Shown here piece after piece: positions 1-11,269 of a stretch of DNA of 64,000 bases. The stretch is taken from contig MNCI01035664.1 in the NCBI GenBank assembly GCA_015680685.1, positions 22,051 to 86,050 on the forward strand. The letters run 5' to 3'. The notes below the pieces were generated by a model, which was not told where the DNA came from, ran no database searches, and saw only the letters and a list, made by a program, of their open reading frames with translations. How positions within the stretch are numbered: the stretch's first letter is position 1; the number at the start of each line of letters is the position of its first letter. A program made the position numbers and the translations under genes. This DNA is from Gnetum montanum (taxonomy: Eukaryota; Streptophyta; Gnetopsida; Gnetales; Gnetaceae).

Positions 1-270
1 AGTTGAACAAAATAGGAAATTTTCAACAACTCACAGTACTTGGCAAAGTTGGTTGAATCTCTTTAAAGTAAGTCATTTGGAGTTTACACACAATGCAATC
101 GTTACATTTCTCACAACCGCACGCCGCAACAGCACATACACATACTCACATTAACTACTAAGTTTATTTGGAGGTATCTGGGCCTTGGTGTTGCCAGAGA
201 CTAGCAAGCACCTAAATCCTGTTCGAAGACACTCATTGGCAGTCGCGTCCCAAACGGTCGCCAATAGTAT
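1..270. other. CpG-retaining segment of unknown origin joined to the family-1 protease relic
   Basis: This stretch keeps many CpG dinucleotides (for example around 117-125 and 245-262), unlike nearly all the rest of the window. On the minus strand the protease-derived reading frame (151-447) stays open across the junction near 270, but the homologous copy at 60.0-60.2 kb diverges at exactly this place. Near 252-271 the minus strand reads TTGGCGACCGTTTGGGAC, which resembles primer-binding sites of other plant Ty3/gypsy elements. It could be part of a different, younger element or a recombination product. I do not recognise a protein in it. Confidence 0.4.
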
Positions 271-665
271 GACCATATATTCAAATTTTCCTTTGATAGG
301 AATTAATAGTTCTAAGAAATATGACCTAAAGAAGCCCTCAAACTTGGCTTCAAAAGTCCTAGATAAGAGTACACCATCAGTGGGTGACATGTCAACTACT
401 AAGATATCCATGTAACATGTAAATCTATGGTATTTTTTAAGTTGCAAATTTACTCCTTTTAATGACCCTACTACAGGTACATTAGACCCATCAAGTTGTA
501 TTACACTTTTGGTTTATGGTATCATTTGTGTTTCTAACATCTTACATACCTCAAGTGACATGAAATTAATGGTTGTTCTAGAATTCATTAAACAATTATG
601 GACATTCTTTTCTAAAATAACCAAAGTTGTCAAGAAAGAAGGTTGATCTTTCTTACTTCACATGG
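271..665 (-). pseudogene. Family-1 Ty3/gypsy aspartic protease (retropepsin) relic, copy A
   Basis: Read on the minus strand, this matches the retropepsin region of plant Ty3/gypsy Pol. The segment after the active site (NCLMNSRTTINFMSLEVCK) has lost the catalytic Asp of the Asp-Ser/Thr-Gly triad: MNSRT stands where MDFGT is seen in the copy at 60.5 kb. The later motif DILVVDMSPTDGVLLSR corresponds to the conserved 'D-VVAD-PPKFGMLLSR' block found after the protease in this plant lineage. Stops are present. The enzyme would cut the Gag-Pol polyprotein in the virus-like particle. Downstream pol sequence is not present in the window because the relic is cut at its junction with 1-270. Confidence 0.75.
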
Positions 666-799
666 AATTATTTATGTTCTATACTGACAATGTATTAGGA
701 CATTTTGCAAAGTGAACTTGCCTTTCAGGGATTGGGAATTTTTATTTTTCAGTTTTAGGTGCATGACCTATCCTTTGGATCACATTTTTCATTTCATTA

Positions 800-1960
800 A
801 AGTGTAAAAGATCATACATTGAAATTTAAGCTTTAATTTTCTTCAAATCCTCAACTAGATCGTAGTGTTATGTTCATCTTTGGCTTCTTGTTGAGGTGCA
901 ACTCTTCTATGGAAGGAAGGTTTGGTTGTTATGGGATGTTTCCTTGGGATAGCCTAGTTTGGTTGTTTTGACTAGGAGCTCTTTTGTTTGGAGGAGCATA
1001 AGGTTTATTCCTAGTTTATTGCTATGTGTTATTCACAATGTCACTAAGTCTATAGTAGCAACTATTATGTGAGTTGGGATCACTTACCATGACTTGTTCA
1101 AATGAGAAAATCTCTTCATTTTTTGTTTCATGGGGTACATTAAGGACAATAACAAGGGGTTTCCCATTTTGTTGACTTTAGGCATTATCATCATATAGTG
1201 CTAAAAACTAGGGACAAGTTTTCTCAGAATGTTTCCTCATGTTATGGAGATAACAATACTTGTCATTGACTGATGTACTTAGCTTTTCTAGTTGTATAGG
1301 ATCCTATTGTTGTTCTATTTTAATTCAACTACTTCATTTGAAAGTTTTTAAAGTGAGGTTAATATTTGGGTCATCTTCCCAAATTGAGTTTGAATCTTAT
1401 TCATGAGGGTAATTTATTTTAACTCAAGGGATTAGCTTTGATGGCATAGGAAAAGAATGGGTTGATGATAGATAAGTAAAAATTGAGGATAACACCAAGT
1501 TGTGGGTGCATCTCACTTGGCACATAAGTCATTTGATGGAGGAAACTTAGGTTGTAATCTTGAACATTTTCCCCATGTAGCTTTCTTAAGCTTGTGAGTG
1601 AAGTTACTTAATGCTATGGCCGAGCTAGTGAACCTGTCAAACTGAAGCAAGAACTTATTTTTGAATTCTTGCCTAAACTTGATGAAGGCATTAGGGAGCA
1701 TCAAAAACCATTAGGTGGCTTTGCTCCTAAAAGTTGTCACCAATACCCTACATGCTACGTTGTTTTGTATAATGTTATGGATCCCTAGTAAGATTTCAAA
1801 ATAGTATATATGTTGGTAGGCATCACTAGTATGGGTTGTGGGATTGAAGAACAAGTTTATATTCTAGAGGGATTTTGGAGTATTATGGTAGTTGGTGAAG
1901 TTGAAGGGGTTCCTCACTAAGGGAGCCAGGTGTTTATTGACTACCATCCTAGTTCGAGTT
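800..1960 (-). pseudogene. Family-1 gag relic, copy A
   Basis: The minus-strand frame at 1513-1704 carries LPNAFIKFRQEFKNKFLLQF, the typical 'LP-s-I-sfeeL--kFl-qF' core of plant retrotransposon gag (capsid), followed by a decayed helical region. The segment from about 1200 down to 800 corresponds to the nucleocapsid linker seen more clearly in the second copy at 60.8-61.2 kb. Gag would build the cytoplasmic particle. Several stops and frameshifts break it. It is followed on the same strand by the protease relic, and preceded by the primer site and LTR at 2550-4032, so gag to protease order is preserved. Confidence 0.75.
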
Positions 1961-2549
1961 CTTCTAGGAATAGGACTTGGGAAACATAAACATTTTGTTT
2001 TCTTAATATAAAGTGATGTGTAGTTGGTCTGCTAAGGGCAGAGGAGAGTTCACTCATAAAATAAAAAATTATAGAATATAAATGTTAAAATAAAACTATA
2101 AAATTATTTAAAAGAAGATAAATATTGGAATAATATTTTTTTGACAAAGAAAAAAACACTAAAATATTCTATTAAAAGAAAAATAAATGCATGAAATTGA
2201 AATATTTGTAAAATTTAAAAGGAAAATAGTAAAATAAAAAATTTTAGAAAAATAAATTTAAAATTAAATAATAAAACCACCTTACCCAAGTTAAGACTTA
2301 GGTAAGGACCACCAAAACACAAATCTAAAATGGGGCTAGGAAACGAGGGTTTTAAAAGGATTAGAAATGGGTGATGAAACTTAGGTAATGGGAAACAAAA
2401 ATTTTTAGAAAATAAAGAAAAATGATTTTTCAAAAAAAAGGTTGGAAATATTTTAAGTGGAAAAATTCAACAAGTTTTGGAACAGGATTAGGAACAAGAA
2501 AAATTGATATTTTAGAAAATATGGAAAACAAAGGCTAGAAAAAAAATGG

Positions 2550-2567
2550 CCCTTCTTCTAGCACCAA
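2550..2567 (-). promoter_or_regulatory. Primer-binding-site-like sequence of family 1, copy A
   Basis: Five bases inside the LTR end the minus strand reads TGGTGCTAGAAGAAGGGC. The homologous position of copy C (about 62800-62817) reads TGGCACTAGAAGGAAGG. The TGG start and the place next to the LTR fit a tRNA primer site. I cannot assign the tRNA. Confidence 0.5.
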
Positions 2568-2572
2568 AATGG

Positions 2573-4032
2573 TGTTGATGTATAAATTTTGGACACACCA
2601 ACACTAAAAAAAAATCATTTAAGGAGACTATTGCCTAGGGCACCTCCCATGTGGGTATGAAAACTTAGGAATAGTCTCACTTGGAAAGGGCTATGTGATG
2701 TTTCACGAAGAAAAAAGGTAAATTACATTGAAAGTCAAGGAATTTGAACAATAGTCTTGAATTTCAAAATTTAATAAAAATGCAATAACTAACTAAAAAT
2801 TAAATTTTCCTTGATCCCATGTTTCTGCCATCATACATGTTGTCTTATCATCATAGACGTTGCTACAGCCAACACTGCCTATAGCCACTAGGAAAGGGAG
2901 AGAGAGAGATTTGTATAGTGTTTTAGTGACAGGCACCTTGCCATCGCCTACCACGCAACGTATCATTGGTGGTTGAAAACCTAGGGAGGCTGCTTGTTGT
3001 AGCTTCATAATTGCTCAAGATAGAAAGAAAGATTAGAAGGAAGAGAGAGAGAGATTTTTTCTGGTCATCCACCAACCACCTGTTACACATACATCCTTAG
3101 AACATATCGTTATCATCACATGAAAGGGGGAGGAAGGAGAGAGAGACTACTTGTTGCTACAAATGTTGCTATTATAGAGATCTCTAACACATGCTATGGA
3201 AAAAAGGAAGAGAAAGAATCCCACCACATCCTATTATCAACTGCCATCATCATGTGCTATCTATCTTGCCTATAGATGCTACTTGAGGCTACATGTTCAT
3301 TTGGTACCTGCCGCCTACCAACTACTATGCTAACAATACTTTTTGACGCTGGGAGGGGGAGAACATTACTGGATCCTTCTATTGACATCATTCAATGTTA
3401 GAAAATCAAGATCCCCTATTTCCATTTATGTTGCTACGGATGCATAGTAGTCAATGACTATCATCAGTCAAGGACCTACCGCACTGATCACTTGTGCATT
3501 GTCATGCTAACATGCCATGCTACACCTACCTTTGAGATCATTGCCACTGCTATTAGTGCCTACTATTTTTACGCATCCACAATTATTGTAGTTGCCATGC
3601 CTACACTCTAGGGCATGCCCTTCCAGTGACCCTGGTGAAGAGAGAAGGCTACCTAGTAGGGTGCAAGCAAAAAGAAAAGAAAGAGAACCACTATCTCCTG
3701 ATTTCCTTGGCACACCACTTCTTATAGCCACTTACTATCATGGTCTACCTATGTAACATCCACCACTATTGGCCATAACCATTGTTCACCATCATCGCGT
3801 TAGTTACCACGTCATCCACCTTCATAATGCATGCATCGTCTATAACTCTCACCATGATCACCACCACCTAGGCCTGCGATGCCCGCATTCCATGCCTAAA
3901 TGTAACACTTGTCATTGATGATTATGGTCACCATCATCATCGTGCACCTACATAACTGTAGCCATGTCAATTCCACGACTTACCTATAGCTGTATTTCAT
4001 TGATGTACTACTTCATGCTTTCCTTGAAATCA
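2573..4032 (-). repeat. Family-1 LTR, copy A (5' LTR of the relic at 1-2572)
   Basis: This LTR is shared with 56408-57657 and 62822-64000. All three begin on the plus strand with TGTTGATGYATAAATTTTGG or a close variant, followed by the same block ending AGACTATTGCCTAGGGC. The body has many CCACCA/CATGCCA-type trinucleotide runs and GAGAGA tracts. The left boundary is clear because the primer site lies just outside it. The right boundary near 4032 is only where similarity to the other copies fades, so it may be off by a few hundred bases. No protein is encoded; the short ORFs inside are chance. Confidence 0.7.
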
Positions 4033-5131
4033 GAGGGGGACTTTGGCCAAAATTTTAAATTTCAATGATGCTCAGGCATAGTGTAAAATTTGAAACTATT
4101 GGCTCATTTCAATAGCTATTATTCTGAGAAAACAAGTGCTTGGTTGTAGCCATTATAGCTCCCTCCTACGTACTTGAGCTTCTCATGTAATGGAAGATCA
4201 AAGATTCCACTTACAACTACTTTCACTCTTTCTAGGAGATCCAACTAAATTCTATGTTTTACAATCTGAATTTGAAACAGTACACCCAAAATCAAGATCT
4301 AATTACAAGAATTCATGAGTTGGACAAAACTAACATATTTCTAGATTAGTAAAGGGCGGGTGGGGAATAGAAGCAGTTAATCGTAATAATGCTTATGAGA
4401 TATGAAATTGATTATTCTATCATAAGAGCTTCAAATTATGAATGAAAAAGTATTACCTAAAAGAAACCCCACTCCTAGCATGCAATCTTAAGTTTTCCAT
4501 TTATTTAACTTTAATACATGATGGCAAATTATTAGGATACATATGCCATGGAATGATGCATGAAAATGGTAAATGTTGGGAATGGAAAAATAAAATGGTG
4601 ATAAATTTTACACATTAACTTTTGATTAATAATTTCATAGCCTAGCCTCCTCCAAACCATAGTTACATGCATATATTCTTTTCATTGACACTATACGATG
4701 TCCATGACTACAAAATTATTGCTACCATCCTAATTTTAGCATAGTCATTACTACCAATTTCATCATGAATTTAGAAATCTTTAGTAATCACTATTCTTAT
4801 TTCGACCTATCTTGAGATATCTATGAATTACTATTTGTTAAAGATTGATGTTGTTGATCATGGCATCATGCCTAGCATGGGCAATGTTGGCATCAACATG
4901 TATAACATAGGCATTTGCGGAGGCTTTGTTTATTCTTGGATCATGGTGAAAACAAGAAATAAATATATTAAAAATACCTATAACTTTGATCAAAGGTTGT
5001 TAATACCTATAACTTTGATTTTTGAATATTGCTCTATTTTGCCAAAAGTAAGGCAACATTTGTAATCTATGAACCATCGACATTTATGAGCACTGGAAGT
5101 AATTTAGTTGGTAACTAAACTATAGTAGAAC
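4033..5131. other. No recognisable feature
   Basis: AT-rich intergenic DNA between the family-1 LTR and the minus-strand family-2 element. The 80-codon frame at 4823-5065 has no recognisable motif. Confidence 0.5.
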
Positions 5132-5133
5132 AT

Positions 5134-5210
5134 TAAGAGAGCATCAATTAAATTTAATCTAGATATTATTCTTGGCATGAATTGTCAGTTTGGTACTTCT
5201 TTTGATTAAG
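5134..5210 (+). repeat. Left copy of a ~77 bp direct duplication flanking the minus-strand element
   Basis: This sequence (starting AGAGAGCATCAATTAAATTT) is repeated at 17890-17966 with about 90% identity by eye. It ends four bases before the left LTR, and its partner begins exactly at the end of the right LTR. It is not part of the LTR, because the plus-strand member of the same family lacks it. Confidence 0.8.
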
Positions 5211-5214
5211 AGAA

Positions 5215-6122
5215 TGATGAGCGATGACGTACCCCTATGCCCAACCTTACGAATCACAAAGAGTTCATGCGTGATCTAGTTGAATTCTAAGGACTTAATC
5301 ATTTCTAGTGCACTAGCCCTTTAGGAAGTGAATCTAGCCTTAAGGTTAATCATTTTCTTCCCAATTACACTTATGAAATTCATTGATATGATTAAATATA
5401 ACTGAAGCATTTGATTTTTATCATTTTCTATGTTTTATAAGTCGGTGCTCAAATGTAGATAAAAGAAATTTAATTAACTAATCTAAATTAATTAATTAAC
5501 TAATCATTTAACTAATCCTGACATAAGTATCCATTCCCACTTTCCATACATGTCCTAAACCCATGTATCCATTTTTGGGCAACCAAGTGCTACACTACTA
5601 GGTGTACCAAGCAATAACATTGCTAGGATTACCAAGTGAATACGTGTTACAGTCAAAGAGATCATACTTATGTATGTAATCTATATAGTTTAATTGATTA
5701 TCTAACATAGTAATTAGAAAATAATTGATAATTAATTGAAAAAAATTAATAAATAATTGGAAATAGTAAATACATAAATAAAATATATAATCTATCCAAA
5801 GTGTTGCAAGGTTTATTAGAAATCTTATCTTTATTTCCACACATACTATCATGCTCACGTACAACAATGCTTGAATAAATATCCATACACTCAATGACTC
5901 CTACTATAGACACTCAAAGAAAAAAATTCTAACCTTCTAATGGAAAAAATGCAAGCGCTTCACTACTATTGAAATCTAGATTACCAAAAATGTAACTGGT
6001 AGGCACATATTCATAGGCAATGGATAGAAAATACATCGATAAGGCCTCATTGATGCAACACAAGATGCGTTGACTATGCCAATGAGGCCTCATAAATGTA
6101 GCAAGCCAACAATGACTCATCA
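5215..6122 (-). repeat. 3' LTR of the minus-strand family-2 element
   Basis: About 908 bp, starting TGATGAGCG and ending ACTCATCA on the plus strand. It matches the right LTR at 16820-17891 and, in reverse, the LTRs of the plus-strand element at 21798 and 34159. The minus-strand frame at 5929-6294 is chance coding in the LTR. The LTR TATA-like box of the other copies is mutated here. Confidence 0.9.
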
Positions 6123-6131
6123 TACCCCCAC
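6123..6131 (-). promoter_or_regulatory. Polypurine tract of the minus-strand family-2 element
   Basis: The minus strand reads GTGGGGGTA directly before the LTR start TGATGAG. The plus-strand copy has TGAAGGTA at the same place, so GGTA before TGATGA is shared. A polypurine tract primes plus-strand DNA synthesis. Confidence 0.65.
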
Positions 6132-6339
6132 AACTGAATAAAAACTTATCCTCAAGTTCTTTTACAAAATTGGGAAGGTATGGGATTATTGACTGACTTT
6201 TCTTCAACAAAACAAACTGACTCACTTGACAAAAAATGAAGTGCCTGAGTGTACAGATCAACACATTACAAAAATGATGGTGTTTAGGATACAAAATTGA
6301 ACACTATGAAATAACTCTTCAAAAATTGGACAACATGTT

Positions 6340-9240
6340 CCTTGATGGTGTAAAGCTTGTTGGTGAAGAATAAATGGTCCTAAGCAGTGGTGGTTCCTGA
6401 GGCTCCGAGAGACTTTCATCGACTTCATGCATTGGCAGTGGTTGAGGTGGCTACGGTTGTCTTGCCATTGCAACAACTTTTGGTAGGAGGTGAAAATCAT
6501 CTAGTAGTGCTTTCATTTTTTTCTCCTTACTCCTAGGATCATGAACCATCCACATAGCCTTCCTAATGTGGGTTGAAACAGGCACATCCTAAGGACATAG
6601 GATTGTTGGAAAAAATTCCTTAGCATTGACAAACTAGGCAGTGAATTGTTTACATTCAATGTTGAATGCCCTAACTATGTCCTTTAGCTCTTGGTAGTCA
6701 TTTATCTATCTGGCTAGGTTCTTAGTGATAGATTATTGATCTCTAAATTGTCCTTTGAGAACTTCAAGTTTAGCGTTAGTAGTCTCAAGCTTTTACTTGG
6801 TGTCTTTGTGGTGCTTGAACTCAGACTTATATAGTAGATATGAGCTAGCCACTTATTTCTCCAATTTTGACCATGACCATTTAGCTGTTAGCATTTTTAG
6901 GTTTTTGTAATGGAGACTGGCCAACTCCATATACTCTATCATTTCTTCAATTTGCAACTCCTTCAAGCAGATCTTCACTTTGTTGTAGGTGCTAGTCCCA
7001 TCAAGGATGGGCTATCACATCTCTCTTCCTTATTGGAGTTGCTAGAGGGACTCATTCACTTTCACCTTTTCCATTTGTATTTGATTTTTATTAAGTTCCT
7101 TTTGCAAGACAACCTAGTCCTTATAGTGATTCTTTAGTTTTTTTAAATTTGAGGGCTTCATGCTTCTAGGTGGCAATTTCAATGGTAGACTTTTGTTGCA
7201 AGGTGTGTACCTCCTCCATTGATAGATTACGGTTCTCTGCGGTTAATTTCCTTAGTTTAGTGTTGACTCTGGCAAGCTACTCCTCATATTGATGAATGAA
7301 TTTTTGCATTTGATCTCTCTAAACATCAACATTTTGCAGGCGATGATTTTGCACAGTTAATGCTTCATTCTCTTCGCACATTTGGTTTAAGTCCTTTTTG
7401 ATTGAGTGTGTTTCAACTTCTACCATGGATTGTTTAAAGATGGCCATTACTACTTCCTCCTTAGCCTTTTAAAATCATTCTTGAATCTATTTGATAGCTT
7501 CATCTCTTGTCACTGCTAGGCTAAGGATTGCTTGTTCTGCAAGTCAGGCACAAAGTTCGACAACCTTCGTGGTTAAGCATTGATTTTGCTATTGGGCCAT
7601 TTCTAGTTGCCCCTTCAAAATAATGCATCTACCCCTTGCATTTAGAAGCTCTGAGTGGGTTGTAGTGATGTTCTCTAGAAGATTAAAGATGTGCAAAGTT
7701 GGTCACCCAATTCTTACCAATTGTTCTAGCAATTGATCATGCTAGATTGCATTCAATTTTCCACTAAGCATGCCTATAGATGTTTGCACATATTAAAGTG
7801 TAAATATGTTTGGTACAAATGCCACAAGTGCATTTAGTGATTTTGCTACATGGTTAGCTATCACTTTTGCCACTATCTCCTACCCTTGGTGCTACATCAC
7901 CAAGACAATTTCCTCTTCACCTTCCTCCAACTTCATTTAGAAAGTGGTAGCCTTCCTAGAGTTTTTTGGAAATAAATGGTATGTTTCTAGTAACACCGTC
8001 ACCTCTCAAGCATTGGGATTTAACCTCAAAGATAACTAAATTCTTTGGACAGAGAAAATAAGACCATCCCTCTCCATCTAACTAACTGTTTAGGCCATCT
8101 CATTAAGGTGACTCATCCCAAGCCGATACATAGATGGATCCACCCCACTTGTTCCTACTTCTTGCTCTTGTTCACTCAAGAGTTGTTCTCATATTTGACA
8201 TAGATGCTCAAGGACTACATGGGCCTCTTGTGTTTTCTCTTGAGTGGGTGGTGGTGGTAGCTTCTCTTCTTGCATGGTCATTGGCATCTTATCTTTCATG
8301 ATTTCTACCCATGAGGCCAAGGGAGCATGCCCGAGAATATCATTAGAATAATAGATAATGCCAACACTTTTACAAAGTTTTCTAATGAGGCACAGAAAGG
8401 GCAAGGTCTTCCTTTCACATTCATTCTCCTTGAAGTGCTTCTTGATCTCCAAATAGATCAACTGTGGAAGGTTAATAGGAAATTTCCCATGTAGAGTGAT
8501 GCATGCTCAAGTGGAGAAAGAAGTCACCTTGCTTGGCCTCATTGTTGGATTAAGGTGATAGGCCACAATCTTGAAATAAATTTGCTTCACTAGTGTGAGT
8601 GCACCATACTCCTTATGGTCCACCTCATAGCATTGTTGGGTCCATTCCCTTTTGGCCTCAAGATCACCTTTTGTTAATATCTGTATTAACTGTGTTCCAA
8701 TGTGTAGCAATCCTAATGCCTGTGCAATAGCTTCCACTAAGTAGAACACTTGAATGTCCTTGATCTTGATAATGGACCCTAGCCTTTGACTACTCTAGAA
8801 GAGATAGGTCTCTTCCATTCCCCATTCCCCATTAGATGTGATGAATGGCCACATGGGAGAGGCTTGCAATTATGTCTTGACATCCTTTAGAGCTTTCTCC
8901 AAAAATGGCCCAAAGTTTATTTCTTAAATAATAGCTCTTTAGATTTCTTGGGACTTGATGATGTCTAGGTAGGCTTGAGTCAGAGTGACCTCAAGCCTTA
9001 GCACAGGTTTAGGTGCTTCTCCTCATTGGGATTGTTCGGTAGGCACTTCTTCCTTTGGAATATTTCGAACAAATTTTACTTTGGGCTCCTCTTGATGAGG
9101 TCTTGTTGCATAGGTTGCCTCTAGAAGTTCTTGGCCTTATTCCTACCAGTCCCTTCTAGCTCTAGGTTACTTCTCCTATGGTTGTAATGGTTCTCCTTCT
9201 TGCAGACGCTTTTGTTTGAGTGCCAGTTGTAATCACAATA
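6340..9240 (-). pseudogene. Family-2 ORF3: long post-integrase ORF, minus-strand copy
   Basis: About 2.9 kb of broken frames lie after the integrase and spacer and are homologous to 31080-33950. The N-terminal third (9240-8190) includes SPMWPFITS, LTLVKQIYFKIVAYHLNPTM and FLCLIRKLCKSVGI. This looks like the 'putative plant transposon protein' type of domain found beside plant retroelements, but that match is from memory of the pattern. A Pro-rich linker (KLPPPPTQEK, about 8235-8270) follows, then a long Gln/Glu/Lys-rich coiled-coil region. A Pro-rich tail with SLSEPQEPPLLRTIYSS (about 6360-6420) follows; the plus-strand copy has a tail of the same kind. The function is unknown. It occupies the position of the env-like ORF of Athila elements. 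I see no signal peptide or clear membrane segment. Confidence 0.75.
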
Positions 9241-9527
9241 AGATAATGGATTAGCAATCATTGTGTAACCTTAAAAAATTTGGGATACCTTAACTCTTGA
9301 GGATAGTTACACTTGGCTAGGCTATCATTATGACTAATTTAATAAATATAATTATTATTTATTTTATGTGTTATTATGAATAATTCATTTCAGAGGTTGT
9401 TGGAAGGGTTAACTATCGAAAGAGTTGATATTTTTATGTTGTTAAGGTTACTAACCCTTGTGGGGGTTAGAAAAGTTTCAAAAATTTCATTGGAAACCTT
9501 AAGGTTTGCCATCCCCACGATAAAGAT

Positions 9528-9690
9528 CTTACCTCCAATAAGAGTAGGATCAAAAAATGGAGTGCTTTGGACACATAGTTTGAAAGTTATGGTCTCTAGA
9601 AGGTTTTGGGTTCTGAAAAATTGTAAAAATTCCCTGTGTTATGGGAAAATTGCAAAAAAATTCCAATGTGTCTGGTGGTATATATAGTAT
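9528..9690 (-). promoter_or_regulatory. Internal TATA-like box and 5' splice-site-like motif upstream of ORF3 (minus copy)
   Basis: On the minus strand CTATATATACCACC (9673-9686) is followed about 150 bp later by GGAGGTAAGATC, a good 5' splice-site match with GT at 9532-9531. The plus-strand element has the same pair at 30609-30616 and 30795. Sequence between them is also conserved, for example the blocks around AGAACC, AACCTTC and CCATAACTT. No LTR is near, so this is not an LTR promoter. Promoter and intron are inferred. Confidence 0.5.
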
Positions 9691-9799
9691 TTTTGTATTG
9701 TGTTGATGAGACCTTGTTGATGTAGCTATTGACCACCATTGACTTTTGTTGACTTTGGTCAAACTTTCAAAATATAAGGAACTTTTTAATGAAATTGGG

Positions 9800-11240
9800 C
9801 TCAAATGATAGCTTAGAAGACCAAGAATAGTATGAAATCATGAGAAGAGGACATTGAAGTTCATAAATTTGAAAAAATGGAGAAATATTGATTTAATGGA
9901 TGAATGCAAGGAAAGATTGAGTACTAAGTAGTTTACGCAATGGAAAATGTGAAAAATAGGATTGTAGCAATGTCAAAGGTAAGTAACCTTAACTAATCAA
10001 GTTAAGAGATATGCAAGTGGATCTTCCCCATAGTAGGCTCATGCCATTTTTACCCTTGCATAACCTCAACTAAGGAGTTCGTGGGCCCCATAGTTGATTT
10101 AATGATCATGACAAGTTAATGACCAACCCGAAAGAATCCACTCAAGAATCCCAACACAACAAACTAAGGCATAAAGCATAACATAGAATCAAATAGTGAG
10201 GTGAGTTATGGCAACATATATGGATGATAGAAATTTGGAATGGAGTCCCAAATTGAGGTCATAATAAGTCCCTTGTGGAATTTTTGGTCAAAATAATCCA
10301 AGAAGTTCCATCCTTAGTCTAGACCAAAACCATTTGCTCGTAGGGACTTCACATTGATACTCTAAGACTGATCCACCCACTCGAGACATAAGAGTACTTC
10401 CAAAAAATAACCCCCATTCCACAAAGAGAAAAAAGGAGAAGTAGATATTAAAGAGAGGGCCTTAGTTAGAGGGGATTGTCAAGCATAGGTGCATGTCATT
10501 CAAGTACCATAACCAGTGCTTGTAGCTCTTTTATGTGTCCAAGGGATGTGCTTTGAATTTCCATTATTTTTTTTGAATGATGGGAACCACATCATGCAAG
10601 GACTTATTCATGTCAAAGGGGTGTGCTTTGAATTCCCATTTTTTTGAATGATGGGAACCACACCATGCAACGATGTTATTTTTCTTCCTATCATTGGATG
10701 GTATGGAATGGTAGGAAGTCCATGAAAAACACTAAAGCAGTCAAGAAAAAAGAAGAATACAAAAAGTATTGAGTCCCATTAAAATCACACCCTTTACAAA
10801 CCTTTGAATCCTTCCTAATTCTGGAACTACCAAGGTCACTGATTGGTTAAAAGTTTTGTCAATGAAAAGGGACCTCAAATTCCCACAACAAGGAAAAACA
10901 TAGAGCTCATTGGATGGGTGAATGATGTGGACTCATTGCCTATTCGATGAAAAATAAACCATGTTAAAATCATTAGACATAAGAATTCAAAATAGAAACT
11001 AGACATCAACAATCACACATTAATCATAAACCATCATTAGTAAATAGAAATAGCGACATTGTATCCTATGACAATAAAGCAAACTTATTAGCAAAAATGA
11101 GAAAATATTAGACTTAAACAAAAGAAAGCAAAATAAAGTAAAATATATAAGAAAGTGTTAAAAAATAAAGAAATTTTAAAGGTACTAAAGATGGTGTAAA
11201 ATTAGAAAAATTTGAAAATCAAAAATGTAAAAAACAAGAA
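9800..11240 (-). other. Non-coding T-rich spacer between integrase and ORF3 (minus copy)
   Basis: The minus strand is T-rich near 11240-11080 and then holds conserved non-coding sequence. It aligns with 29066-30540 of the plus-strand element, for example the block around ATAGGATACAATGTCGCTAT (11056-11075) with ATAGGACGCAATGACGCTAT (29262-29281). No coding frame is seen in either copy. Confidence 0.7.
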
Positions 11241-11269
11241 GGTAGAAAAACTAAGCGGCCATGGTAATG

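Noticed and set aside
5929-6294. 121-codon minus-strand frame
   Set aside because: It runs from the LTR across its end into the ORF3 tail region and shares no protein motif; chance frame.
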